Shown: piece after piece, positions 1 to 10,491 of the stretch
How positions within the stretch are numbered: position 1 is the first letter of the stretch
How the letters are laid out: each line of letters opens with the position of its first letter
DNA from: Calcarisporiella thermophila CBS 279.70
Lineage: Eukaryota; Calcarisporiellomycota
Length of the DNA stretch: 64,000 nucleotides
Reading direction: 5' to 3'
NCBI RefSeq assembly: GCF_041956535.1
Contig: NW_027192196.1
Coordinates: 1,047,823-1,111,822 of the forward strand
Translations under genes and position numbers: made by a program
Notes under the pieces: generated by a model
The model's input: only the letters and a program-made list of their open reading frames with translations
Database searches by the model: none
Told to the model about the DNA's origin: nothing

Positions 1-292
1 TGCCCAGGCGGCCCGGCTGGCGCGCACGGAGATGGACTTGGATGTGGAGGAGTTTGCGGAGGTGCCGGCGGCGGAGTCGGGGGGCGACCTCCCAGCGAAG
101 CGGGCAATGGCCACCTCAGACACTTCGACCCCCGCGACGCCCGTCCCCGTGGTGACCCCGTTGGGAGACAAGGAGGAGGAGGAGGTGGAGGTGGAGGTGG
201 AGGTGGAAGAGGAGGAGGCGCTGGACTCCATTGGGCACATCGAGGACTACATGTTCCGTTTCCTGGAGCGGGAGCTTGGGATGGTGCTCTAA
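1..292 (+). CDS. 3' end of an unidentified protein with acidic tail (partial)
   Basis: An open frame enters from the window start (frame beginning at base 2) and stops at 292, so only about the last 96 residues are present. The visible part has a Thr/Pro-rich stretch, then a Glu/Val block encoded by an imperfect GAGGTG repeat, and ends with a short hydrophobic/aromatic segment containing DYMFRFLERELG. The acidic block and final amphipathic helix would suit a nuclear regulatory protein, but no family is recognised. It is followed by a T-rich 3' flank and converges on the minus-strand transcription-factor gene. Confidence 0.6.
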   Translation, partial: AQAARLARTEMDLDVEEFAEVPAAESGGDLPAKRAMATSDTSTPATPVPVVTPLGDKEEEEVEVEVEVEEEEALDSIGHIEDYMFRFLERELGMVL

Positions 293-830
293 CCGCGGCA
301 TTGCGTCCCCCTCATGGGATGACGGCCCCTGCACGACCGTTTCTTTTCTCCTTTGATGATACTTTTTCCTTTTTGTTTGGTGTACAGAAAATATTGTTTT
401 TTTTTCTCCTTTTCCTTGTATTTATTTTTGGGCCCTTTTTTTTTCTTTCTTTCTTTCTTCCACTCTTCTTTCGATATTAAAGATTAATTTACTTATCGCT
501 TTGCATTTTTTTTCTTAATAATTTAGTACATCTTCACTCGTAGACAAAACCTAAAGACGACTACCCATGATCTCCGGATAGGAATCCATCACGCTGGGTA
601 TGCTGGCCTGCGCCTGCAGTAGCTGCCGGCGGAGAAGGAACGAATCGCTTACAGAAAGAGCATTCACTATCATTTAACATTGCAGAATGGAAAAATAAAA
701 AAAAAAAAAAAGAAGGGGAAAAAAACGCACAAAAACAAACATTAATAGAAATACATTAGATTAAGCTTGGAGGGAAATTGACACAGAAATGCATTGAGAG
801 AGAATAGGGAGTTGCTTTTTTATGGTGTCC
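293..830. other. intergenic, convergent 3' ends
   Basis: About 540 bases between two convergent genes. T-rich tracts around 395-470 and A-runs near 694-725 look like 3' processing regions. No gene seen. Confidence 0.6.
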
Positions 831-2896
831 TCAAGTCGACTCTTGAGGCGATGGATATGCGTCCGATTTTGTCTCGTCTTTTTGCGACCAACTCTTCGGC
901 TCGGCGGCCGGCCCCTTCGCTCCCGCGGTGGCCTCCGCCCCCGTCGCCTCGGTCCCCCCCTCCTCTCCCTCCTTCTCCTCCCGAGCAGCGGCATAGGAAA
1001 ACTTGAGCGGGAACTGCTCCCACTCGGGCCACAACTTGTCTAGCACGCCCCGCATCCACTTCACCAGCCCGCCCACCTGCTCCCATTGGATCACCGGACC
1101 AGCCGTCAGTGTCCCAACCAGCTTCGCCAGGTTGTGGACCGCCTCCTTCCGGAGCGGGGCGAAGTGCTCCGCGAGGTGGGCGTGGATCTGCGACGCCACC
1201 ACCACGGTGGCAAACATGCGCGAGAACTTGCACCAGGCGCCCTGGCGGGCGAGCTCCTGCAGCAGATCCACGATCTCTACCGCGCTCTTGCGGCACTCGC
1301 GCACGGCGATCTTGACCAGCTGCCTCATCAGCGGGGTGTCAGTGCGCGGGGACGGGTAAATCTTGAGAAACCGCAGCCAGAGCTGGCCCCAGAACGCAAA
1401 AAGTTGGCCGCGCACGATATATCCTCCCAGGGCGGCCCCTCGTTGATCCACCGGGAGCGCAGCGGGGTGTGGTATTGCTTGAAGACGACGGTCGCCCGCA
1501 TGAGGGAATCGAGGACCTCGGGGTCGGGGGAGGAAAGATCCACCTGAGGCAGCTCGAAGAGCTCCGAGAGTGCGCGCGCGTTCTCGACCACATAGCGCTG
1601 CAGGGGGGAGGGGGGAGAGAAAGAGAAACAGAAAGAGTCAGTCCAATGCCGTGGCGAAACCAGTGCAGCGCATACTGTACCATAGTGCGTTGGGAACCTT
1701 CGTCCTCGCTTGGCAATGGGATGGGGATGGCGGCGTTCTTGATGGCAGCGTAGTGGATGACTGGAGTTTTGACGCCGTACACCGCTAGGCACATATCTGC
1801 CAGGCACAGCCCCCACCTAAAGAGACAGGGTTAGAGCGGCAAGCAAAGAGGGCGGGGCTTCCCGTCGCCTCCCTCCCTCGGCTTAAAGGGCAACCCATTC
1901 TTACCAGATGCGCTTGTGTTTCTCCCGCTGCAGCGTGTTCTCCTTGTTCCCCTCCAGGTGCATGCCCAGCTCCTGAGCCATGCGGATGGCAAGCTCCAGG
2001 TAGAAGTGAGCCTTTGGGTACTGGGCCTGCAGGAGCAGGTGCTCGCTCAAATTCAAAAACGCAATGACCCTCTGCTCGGACGGCTCGTCGAAGCCGCCCT
2101 CGAGGGCGCTCCTCGCCTCCTCGAAGCAGGTGGCGGCCACCAGAGGGAGCTGTCGCGCAAAGGGCAGGCGGTGGAAGCGGTACGAGTGGTGGGCCGCCCA
2201 GCCGACGGCCGAGTACACAAAGGCGGGGTCGAGCTCGTCGCGGTAGAACCGCTCGAGCAGCTGGGCGCGGTCCAGCGGCTGGTATAGGAAGAAGCACGAG
2301 GTTGCGTACTGGTGGAACAGATGCTGGACCACATGCCTGCGCACGGGCCCGCGGCCGACGCCCTCCCACACCACGCTGGAGCTCTGCAGCATGCCCTGGA
2401 TGCTATGGCGCTCGAATGTTCCCTGGACAACAATGTCTGCCTTGGTCGCGGCGCACTTGTGGGGGGTGGGCATGTGCAGGTTGGAGCGCACATCGATGTC
2501 GCTGGAGAAATGGCGCTGCATCAGGTTGAACAAATCGCCCGCGGTGCGGAGATGCAGCTGGAACCGGAGCTGCCCTGGGGTCATTCCGGCGGCCAGCCTC
2601 CGGGCCGCGTGCCTCGGATTGGGCGGTTGGTGCTGGGCGATTCGGGGAGATTTGACCATTTGCATCGAGGCCTTGTTGCCGGCGGGGGGGGATCTGGAGG
2701 AGAGCGCCGATTCGAGGTCGCGCGGGATGGTGCCCACCGTGGTCTCCAGCTGCTCCATGTGCCGGTGCAGCTCATTCATGTGCGTGACGAGGCGAAGGAG
2801 CAGCTCGTCCTCGCGCATCGAGTTTGGATCGATGGGCGAGGTTTTGGGCCGGCTTTTGGCGGGGGGCGAGGTGCTTGAAGACATCGGATCAGACAT
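831..2896 (-). CDS. fungal-specific transcription factor domain protein, copy 1 (one apparent frameshift)
   Basis: Model: exons 1905-2896, 1681-1816 and 831-1597 on the minus strand; introns 1817-1904 and 1598-1680. A short coiled coil near residues 20-55 is followed by the middle homology region of Zn2Cys6-type regulators (motifs FYRDELDPAFVYSAVGWAA and the arginine/tryptophan element KHKRIWWGLCLADMCLAVYG), but no Cys6 cluster is encoded upstream. It is a clear paralog of the gene at 10492-13000: same order, same 136-nt middle exon, same intron phases. Exons sum to 1895 nt, one base short of a whole codon count. The frame changes within a 5-A run (1398-1402, T5 on the coding strand) between WEDISCAAN and FWGQLWLRFL. 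This is either a sequencing/assembly error or a recent inactivating deletion; expected product about 631 aa. Probably nuclear; DNA target unknown. Confidence 0.75.
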
Positions 2897-4898
2897 GGCC
2901 AGACAGAGACGCTCAATGAGAGGTATGCAGGCAGTAGTAATCAATGATCGAGGGTGATGCTAGACTTAATGAAGATAGGAAAAAGGTTATGGCTTGAGAG
3001 GACACCCGCCCTTCGAAAAAAAAAATTGCTTTTCAAGCCATTCATTTGGTTGTGGCCCTCCGTTTCCCTCCCCCAAAATGAGAAATCTCCTTGAGCACCC
3101 GCCCTTACCACGGCAAATAGAGTTCCCTTTACACAATTCCAGCTCAATCCAAACTCTATTCAGCGTTCGGCACTTTGACTCTGGAGAGGCCACTCATGGC
3201 CCTCGGGGAAAAACGTTCCCCGACCCTCTTCTCGCCCTGCCCTGCCCCGCCCTGCCCGCCCGCCCGCCCGAGCCTCGGCCGGCTCGGAAGGGCGCCCCTG
3301 CGGCAGCCCCCGTCGGAAGCTCGGCCCCGCTGCCCTTAGGAATAGGCGAGGGCGGCAGCCCATTCCGGGCCGCCTTCCGGAAAAAGGAAGGTGTGCGGCT
3401 TGCCCTTGGCTGTACTAGTGTGGTGTTGAGGCTTCGGCCGCTCGCCTAACCTCATACCGCTCCCGCAATCGAGGCCCGCCGGCCCTGGTGAGCCAAATTT
3501 TGGCCCAACCCGTGATTCGATGGCTCATTGGCGGAGTGGCTCAGGCGCAATCCGGCCGTCGCATTGGTCCCCACCGCTTTGATTGCCGGCTCCCAATGGC
3601 TAGCGCGGCTGCAACTGCCACGCTCGCTTTCCGTCGGAGACTGACCGCGGCTGCCTCCCCTTCCCAAGCCGCGCTGGGTCATCCTGGATCGCAAAGATGA
3701 GGGCCGCTGTGTGCTCCGCTCCTGCCGTCTCGAGGATACACGCGCGCTTTTAAGCTTTCGGCTCTAATCTTTGCCTCTCTACAGCCGTGTAGTCGAGCCA
3801 GAATATTCCTCGGCGGGCGTTCAACCAGCGTTAATATTCTCTGAAGAAGGTTGGGGATGGGGTTGACGGCTAAACTCAACTCTTCTAAGCTCTCCCGGTG
3901 TGCTCGATATAGCAAAAACTAATACGGATTCATCGGCATCCCCCCCCCTCCTCCACTTCACTTTGCATTTACATGGATGTCGCCGGAGACTGCAATCACT
4001 TTCCCCATTGCATGGCGTCAATAAAGCGTATATTTCTCAGCCAAAACAAAAGGCAAGGACTCTACATGACGGGAATGGAGTGAGGATTGGCATTGACTTT
4101 GGGCCGATCATGCGTCACAAGATGGATTCTAGAATAGAGCGGGTAGGGAACTAGGTTTTGGGCGGGAGAGTTAAATCGATTAACAAATCTATTTGAGCCC
4201 ACTCTCGCATACCCTCAGATTAACCGGGGAATCAGACTTTGAAGCTTAATATTTGATTAACGCCTCTTAGCCAGTCGCTATCCTCAGCTTAGTCGGCAGT
4301 GTCGAATTTAGCAGGGAGGACCGCTTTCCGGACACATTGGTGGGCGTACAAACTCCGGCTTCCCAGGAACAGGAAATCTTCATCTTGCGTGGAATGACTT
4401 TGAATTGTTTTATAATAATGAAGGTTCCTGCCTCCTCTCCGAGTGCTCTGACCAGGAACCAAGCTGCCATCCAGATCGAGAGGAATTGCAAATTGAAACA
4501 CGGCTGCCCCCGGGAGAGCTTATGGAGATTGCGAGGAGCGGTTTGAAATCAAAATAGGATTGATTCCACGGCCTTCCCCCCACCTGAAATTTTTGTTTGT
4601 AAATCTTCCGATCGCTTCTCAAGATTCCTCCCCTCCTATTATTCCGGCTAATCCCCCGACCATGTCTTTTTCCAATACTCCTCTCCTTGTTTCCGTATAA
4701 AATTGGTTCGTTGATATTTTATTCTTTTTTTTTGTCCATCTCCGCTTGGCGCCGGAAGAGCATCTTTTATTCTTTTTTATAGGTCTTGGGGTCTCACAAT
4801 TTGCTCCCAGAGTATATATAGTAGCATCATACCCATTTTCTTATACTTTCACTATCCCTCCTCGCCTCTCCCCTCCCCCATACTTACTGCGTAGAAAT
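2897..4898. other. divergent intergenic region
   Basis: Two kilobases upstream of both the minus-strand transcription factor and the plus-strand DM13-like gene, so a shared divergent regulatory region. GC-rich around 3200-3400, AT-richer near 4150-4870. A TATA-like stretch (tatatata) lies at about 4813-4821, some 80 bases before the DM13 start. Open frames here are short and without codon-level support. Confidence 0.5.
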
Positions 4899-5665
4899 AT
4901 GCATCTATGCCAATGGTTGATTCTTGCCCTCCTTCCTTTGTTAGTGAGCGCCCAGCTCAACACCTCGCTCGCGTTGACGCCGTGCGCGTCCCAGCCCCCG
5001 CCCAGTGACTCTCTCGCTGCCCAGCTCAAAGGCTTGGTGACCAGTGTAGAAAACATCAGCGTGAAGGTGCGGGGAAGCGTCTTGCTGGAGAACGCATGCA
5101 CGTTTGCCGTGCTCGACTTCACCTATTTCTATTCTCTGCCCCAGGTGACTAGAGACTCCCCCCCACCCCCTTTGTTTTTAGACTCTGTTGTGGTGGTGAA
5201 GGACTCAATTCGATTCCTTTGATGCTTTTGACTGTGTAGACCTACTGGTACGGCGGAAATGACACCGACCCGGACTCCTATGCCGTCAAAGTGTAAGCCC
5301 TCTTCCTTTGGTCTAGTCGACCCACGACTTGAAAAATCTACTGGAGAGGGGGTATTTGACCTAATATAACCTTCTTTAGGAGCGACACGCCGGTGGGGTC
5401 TTTCTCCGAGAACGCACGCGTCCCCTTTACACTTCTGCCCGGGGTCACTTTCCACAACTTCACCGTGCTCAAGCTCTATTCCGAGACCTTTAAGCAGATC
5501 GTGGCTGTGGCGCAAGTCCGCCGCTCGTCAGCACTGCCTCCTTCCGCTCATTCCAACTCGAAATCTCTCACCAACACTTCCGGCGCCGAGAGAGGCCCAC
5601 GGCGCACCCTGGCCACCATCTTCATCATGTCGCACCTTGTGCTGCTCTCCATTTTATTTGTTTAA
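4899..5665 (+). CDS. secreted GPI-anchored DM13-like domain protein
   Basis: Exons 4899-5144, 5240-5292 and 5380-5665 give 585 nt, 194 aa. The start MHLCQWLILALLPLLVSA is a textbook signal peptide; an upstream in-frame start is rejected because it would bury it. Residues about 45-145 resemble a DM13 domain: a core with LENACTFAVLDFTYFY, then TYWYGG and a Leu-Pro-Gly turn (TLLPGVTFHNFTVLKLY). Several N-x-S/T sites are visible. The C-terminus has a Ser/Thr-rich spacer and a terminal hydrophobic tail (MSHLVLLSILFV), as in GPI-anchored surface proteins. DM13 domains are proposed electron-transfer modules; a role at the cell surface is inferred. Family call moderate, secretion call strong. Confidence 0.68.
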
Positions 5666-5859
5666 CGGCCCGGCCTCATCGCCCCCCCCCCCCAAGACTA
5701 TTGTACCCTAGTGTAATCTCTTCTTCTTTTTTGATTATTTCACTATCACGGCACTCTATTTGCTTGTGTCTTGTCTGTCTTATTATTACCCATGCATGAA
5801 CAAAATTACAACAATAATAGCCACAACCATAATAAGATTCATAATAGTATGCATGAAGT

Positions 5860-6207
5860 TTAGCTTGGTTCTGGGAAAGCGATATCTTTGAACACTTGAC
5901 CACATCGCTTGCAAACCGTCTTCTTTCTCGCGAAGCCGCAGCAGAGGGGAAGGCCGATCATGGCAAAAAAAAGAGTTAGGCCGGTGTAGTGCGCGCGCAA
6001 CTAGGATGGGAGGGCTCATGGTTAGCTAATCGGGCTTGGCTCTGAGTAAACAAAAAAAAAAAGACAAGTGGTTACCTCGTGATTTCCGCCTTTCGGGCAG
6101 GGCGGTAGCGAGGCTGCTATTCTTTGCTGCTCTTCTATGGCGGGATGCTGCAAAGAGTTGCCGGAGTATTTCTGATCCGTGGGGGGATTAGAAGGATATG
6201 AAGACAT
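5860..6207 (-). CDS. BRI3-family small membrane protein
   Basis: Two exons, 6076-6207 and 5860-6000, intron 6001-6075, giving 273 nt and 90 aa. The product has a short Ser/Pro/Gln-rich N-terminus, then CPKGGNHELRAHYT, a hydrophobic segment (GLTLFFAMIGLPLCCGFA) and a terminal CKRCGQVF zinc-knuckle-like motif. This order (CPxGGxH, membrane segment with CC, CxxCG) is the signature of the brain protein I3 (BRI3/PF10164) family, tail-anchored-like proteins of lysosomes/endomembranes. Phase fits exactly at the intron. The two exons lie in different frames, so single-frame scanning splits it into unconvincing pieces. The precise biochemical role of the family is unknown. Confidence 0.82.
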
Positions 6208-7080
6208 GATGCGATGCTTGAGGTGAAGTTGGAAGGAGTTATCAGTTGGAAGGAGAATGTAATAAAATGAGCAATGTAATTTTTTTCTTATTTTGGAGAT
6301 ATCTTTAAAATGGAGTGGCATGAAAGCCCTTGTATGGCTTGGAAGAAACTTAGGAAAATTCTGTATTCAGAGCCCGAGTTTGAGCCCACCCAAATAAGCC
6401 TTCCTTCGATGGCTGCATAGGCCACTAGGTCATACTCCTAATTTCTCTTCCAGCATTTGCTAATGAAGAAGTCCTAAATGCTGGGCTGGCTCTATGATCT
6501 ATTTCATAGCTTGAATTTTGAAATACTGTCTGACTCATTCGGTGTGATATCTAGCCACCTTTCTTCTAGTCATGGATGTCCAACACGAGACGACATAATC
6601 AACCATTGCTTGAAGGGTATTTTGTATGTCATGGTGACTGTTTTTCCCAAAGAGTAGGATATATTATCCCTTCTGAAAATAGTGTCAATTAAGCCACTGA
6701 AATTAAAACAATGCCATATTAATATTGATGATTTTTCTTTTTGCATATTGCATAAGAGTCATTAGTAAATAAAATATCATGAAGCATTACAAAGCTAAAA
6801 TTCATCACAATGGATCAAGAAGGCCATCTGATGCTCCGGTTCGCCTCGAAGATAAGGAATACAAACCCCCCATGCTACATTGAAAATAGGTTGTCCTGAG
6901 TATCCTGAAAACCGCCTCGGATAAGTTCAGCTGCAAAGGTTCGAATCGGGTCCTATTACGAAGCAGCGTCTTCAAGCTTTAATATGTTGCGTTATTCTTG
7001 AGCTCTTGCTGCAGACCAGCAAGCTTGGAGCATCCTCTTGTGAGAGTTTCCTTGAGCTTAATGTAAGCGATTCTATTTGA
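6208..7080. other. intergenic, no gene seen
   Basis: Promoter side of the BRI3 gene followed by AT-rich sequence up to the start of the duplicated block. No coding signal, RNA gene or repeat recognised. Confidence 0.5.
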
Positions 7081-8270
7081 GAATGTATTTCAATTGCAAT
7101 GATAAAAAAAAAAAGCCAGAAAACAGACGTGTAGCACATTTCCATCTCTCACAAAAGTAGAGAAACGCCACAACCCAAAGTTCAAGTCATCTAATTGCAA
7201 AAGAGTGTAAATCCTGTGCAGCCTTGAAAGAATACCACACAAATAACTCTTGCTATTCACTATATAAGTTTGGGTATTCACACCATTGTGTATATATCGA
7301 TGCAAATAAAAAAGCTAGCAAAATAATTCTTCAAACTACTTGTCAAAATCGGTCATCGATGTTGCTCATCCAACGCACACATCGAGCTATTCCCTACCTT
7401 TCTGTTGGTACTCCTATTGTTGAACGGGGCAACCAACGGCACAAGTTCGGGAATAAATGATTCGCATACCCCGCCGTGTGTTCTTCAATGCGTCACAGAG
7501 GCGAGTCAAACTGCTGATTGCAACTTTACAGACCCGACATGGGCTTTCACAAGAACTTATTTCTTCAAAGCACACAACAATGCTTGGCATCTAGTTGCTC
7601 CCCTGCTGTCCAACAGGCCTCACTAGCGCTTCAGCAATCTCTATGCGGTTCGACCAGGAAGGCTCCGTAATCATCCATACGCTTTCCTATGAAATACATC
7701 GCACCATTTAATGGGTCCGTTTCCAACCCAACTCTTCTGAAATAGCTTTGCAAAGTCATAATTTCTCCCCAAATTTCATGTTCCCCATATTCACCTATTG
7801 AATGCTTTTGTTAGTAAAACCAGCACACCATTCTTGGCGGTTCGCTACATTTAAAAACGCAAATAACCGGGCAACAGCAGCATGAGACAGCCAGAAGGAC
7901 AAACATAAAAGCCGCGAACCTACGAAGCATTGGGAACGGCCATCAGAAGTGAACGACCAAAAAAGGAACTATGTGCATAAAAAGATGGGGTAAGCACAGG
8001 TTCACGTAGCTCGTGCAGATGCGAGAATGGTGAGAGATCTACCCTGAATGAAGCCGGCTGTGATCTCAGCACCCTGACCGAACCTCGTGTTTCTATTTCT
8101 GTCCATATCCTGTGTTCTATGGGCCACATTTATAAGCCTCAGAGTGGAACCAAATCCGCGAACTCGGTGCATGCGGCGGATGCATCATCACAAGCACCCA
8201 TCCCAATCTACACGCTAATAGTGTCATCCGAGATGCGGCCAAGGAAGAGCTTGGCCAGGTGAAGCTGGGG
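7081..8270. repeat. tandem segmental duplication, unit A (CFEM relic)
   Basis: First copy of a diverged tandem duplication; the second is 8488-9770. Matching landmarks in order: GAATGTATTTC at the left edge, 'ttccatctctcaca', 'tctaattgcaaaa', 'tatataagt/tatataaat', a CFEM-like frame, then a shared 3' block with 'cctgaatgaagccggctgtg' versus 'cctgaatgaagtcggctgtg' and 'catcacaagc(a/g)ccca'. The offset drifts from about 1407 to 1515 bases through indels. Unit A carries the broken CFEM copy. Confidence 0.8.
7359..7670 (+). pseudogene. broken CFEM-domain gene copy
   Basis: Counterpart of the intact CFEM gene at 8874-9188. The start region keeps an ATG followed by an IQRTH stretch matching IKRTH. 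A net 5-base deletion in the signal-peptide region and a second frame break near 7541 disrupt it. Before the second break the frame shows CVLQC and CNFTDP; after it, in another frame, a segment with NLFLQSTQQC and a Gln-rich end with its last Cys aligns to the functional C-terminus. Conserved cysteines survive on both sides of the breaks, showing decay of a once-complete gene. A spliced gene that rescues this looks unlikely: no suitable GT-AG pair spans the break. Confidence 0.72.
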
Positions 8271-8468
8271 CGCGGGCGTGGTGGGCGGGAAGAAACAACA
8301 GTGATACCGGCTGTTGCGGCAGGCCATCTCCCCAAAGTACTGGGAGAACTTGCAAGCTGTTTTGGCCACTTCTTGGCGGCCCAGTGCCTTCCATGGTTGC
8401 GGCACATCCACCGGCCGCTTTTCATCCTGGGTGTGGGCCAGCCTCTCTGGCGACACTTGGCCAATCAT
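8208..8468 (-). pseudogene. fragment of a transcription-factor-domain gene (relic of the 10492-13000 gene)
   Basis: About 86 codons on the minus strand closely match the C-terminal exon of the transcription factor at 10492-13000: shared order DEKRPV / DKKRPM, QEVAKTACKFSQYF / QEVAKAACKISQYF, then RNS and FFPPTTPA / FFTPTTLA. Upstream the match stops where unit B begins; downstream it runs into the shared 3' block. There is no middle homology region and no start, so it is a truncated relic carried along by local duplication rather than a gene. Confidence 0.75.
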
Positions 8469-8487
8469 ACAAATCAGTCCTAATTTG

Positions 8488-9770
8488 GAATGTATTTCGG
8501 TTGGAATGATTCAAAAAAAAAACATGATCAAGGCAGATATGCAGTCCATTTCCAGATTTTTCCATCTCTCACAGCATTAGAGGAACGCAATCCCCTATAG
8601 ACGTTCATGTAGTCTAATTGCAAAATGATGCAGATCCTGTGCGTCATAGAATAAAGAATAATAATACAAGAATATCTCATGCCATTCTTTATATAAATCT
8701 TGGTATTCGCACGCACTAAAATGTATATATTGATGCAAAAAGCAAAAAAAAATTAAACCAGGAAACCAATTCTTCCAAGCTCATATATTCTGTAAAATAT
8801 TTAAACGGCAGAAATTGAAAGAAATTGGCTTTTTTCAGGTTTCTTCATAATACCCATCCAACCATTGTCAACGATGTCGCCAATCAAACGCACACATCCG
8901 GCCATCCTATTCACTGCTTTTCTGTTTGCCCTCCTAGTGTTGAACGGGACAGCCAACGGTTCGAGTTTGGGAGTGAGAGGTTTTCCAGGCATCTCTATGT
9001 GCATCATTTCGTGCAGCTCAGAGGCCGCCTCGAACACAGGATGCTCCTCGTTTACCAACCTGGCCTGCGTTTGCACCGATGCTAATTTCCAAAGCATAGC
9101 TAGCCAGTGTATACAATCCAATTGCCCTGATGAACAACAGGCCGCAAAATCGCTTCAATCCCAGCATTGCGCCTCTTACAAACAATAATATATCGTGCCA
9201 TTTTAATGGATCAGTCTCCATTCCAATGCTTCCATGATAACTTTGCCGAGTCGTTGTTTCCGCACCATCCCTTGTTCCCCAAATTCACTAATTTTTTACT
9301 TTGTTAATAAAAACTACATACCATTCTTGGGAGCTGGCTAGGATAATAAAAAAAATGCAAAATAAACCCGGGAAACATTAGCATAAGGCTGCCATAAGGG
9401 TGAACATGAAGGAGACGAACCTGCAAAGCAAAGAAAGCTACCATCCGGAGTGAACGACCAGGGGCGGGACCATGTGCGTAAAAGCATGGCGTAAGCATTA
9501 TCACACATCTCTCAAGCAGATGCGAGAACTGCGAAGCATCCACCCTGAATGAAGTCGGCTGTGTTTTCAGCACCCAGGCCGAGCATCGAGTTTCTATTTC
9601 GGACCATCGAGCACGCTTCAGTGTGCTCTGAGCCATGCTTGTAAGCTCCAGGGTGAAGCCAAAACTTCGAACACGATGCATGCTTAGGGTGTCATCACAA
9701 GCGCCCACCCCAATCAACCTCCCTGAAGGTGTCATCCGAAATGAGGTCCGGAAGGAGGTTGGCGTCTCTA
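8488..9770. repeat. tandem segmental duplication, unit B (intact CFEM gene)
   Basis: Second copy of the duplicated block (unit A 7081-8270). It carries the intact CFEM gene and the conserved 3' block at about 9420-9760. Nucleotide similarity remains visible across non-coding stretches, so the duplication is genomic rather than retroposed. Confidence 0.8.
8874..9188 (+). CDS. small secreted CFEM-domain protein
   Basis: Single exon, 104 aa. ATG at 8874 opens a signal peptide (hydrophobic core ILFTAFLFALLVLNG, cleavage plausible after TANG/GSS). The mature part has exactly eight cysteines in CFEM order: C-x3-C, C, C-x-C (ACVC), C-x4-C, and a last C near the end. CFEM proteins are fungal secreted or GPI-anchored proteins used in haem-iron capture, adhesion or host interaction. 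At the position of the haem-iron-binding Asp (D-x-x-C-x-C) this copy has Asn (N-L-A-C-V-C), whereas the broken neighbour keeps Asp. No GPI tail is seen, so it is probably freely secreted. Haem binding is therefore doubtful. Confidence 0.85.
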   Translation: MSPIKRTHPAILFTAFLFALLVLNGTANGSSLGVRGFPGISMCIISCSSEAASNTGCSSFTNLACVCTDANFQSIASQCIQSNCPDEQQAAKSLQSQHCASYKQ

Positions 9771-9771
9771 T

Positions 9772-10491
9772 CAGGCCAGCTGCACAACCTGCTTTTCTCT
9801 TCGCTCCACGGCTTCTAGACGGGCCTTTATTTGTCCATCAAGGTGACTCTGATCCATTCGATCCCCGCCATCTCAGCGCGGGCGGGGGGCAGCTTAGCGG
9901 GGATGCCTCTCCGGTAGCCCGGGATGCTAACGGAGATTCAAGTCGGCGCGGTCACATGTAACACCCCCAGAGCGCCACATGTCACGATTGACAAGCGAGA
10001 GCGCAGAACATCCAAAATGAAAAACGGCCTGGTTGCCTCGGGCTGTATCACCACAGGCGTCCTCACCATTCAATGAAAGGTGCTGACAAAGCAGGGAAGC
10101 TCGCCATCCACGCTTTTCTCTCCCTCCCCTCCCCCAACGCACCATCACCATGACGCGACGGTGACAAGCGCGAGCGAGCTGGCTTGCCCACCCAATTCTG
10201 ACAGAATGAGGCTAGTCCAATTTTACCATTCCGCTTTCATTATTAAAAAAAGTCTATTGAAAGGTAGTCCCACCGTGTAAAAATAAACAAGCTTTGGAAA
10301 AATCAAGTCAAAGAGTGAAGGGGATATATAATACAAGTGATATTACATTGCGAAAAAGAGTCAGCCAGCATAGAGGGCAGAAATATGTATAAATATGTAT
10401 AACTACAGCAGCAAGAGGATAACAACAAATTAGAAAGAGATCTATTAAGGGTCAGTTGGCCATGACCCGCTGTCCACTTTCGTCTTCCATA
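9772..10491. other. intergenic, 3' flank of transcription factor copy 2
   Basis: Follows the duplicated block. AT-rich from 10230 on, including a short direct repeat of 'aaatatgtat' at about 10381-10400. No gene seen. Confidence 0.45.

Noticed and set aside
2987-3193. Cys-containing minus-strand frame upstream of regulator copy 1 as a possible zinc cluster
   Set aside because: Cysteine spacing does not match Zn2Cys6 and there is no suitable donor.
6930-6960. T-loop-like GGTTCGAATC, possible tRNA
   Set aside because: Flanking bases do not pair into a T-stem and no acceptor stem or anticodon arm could be built.
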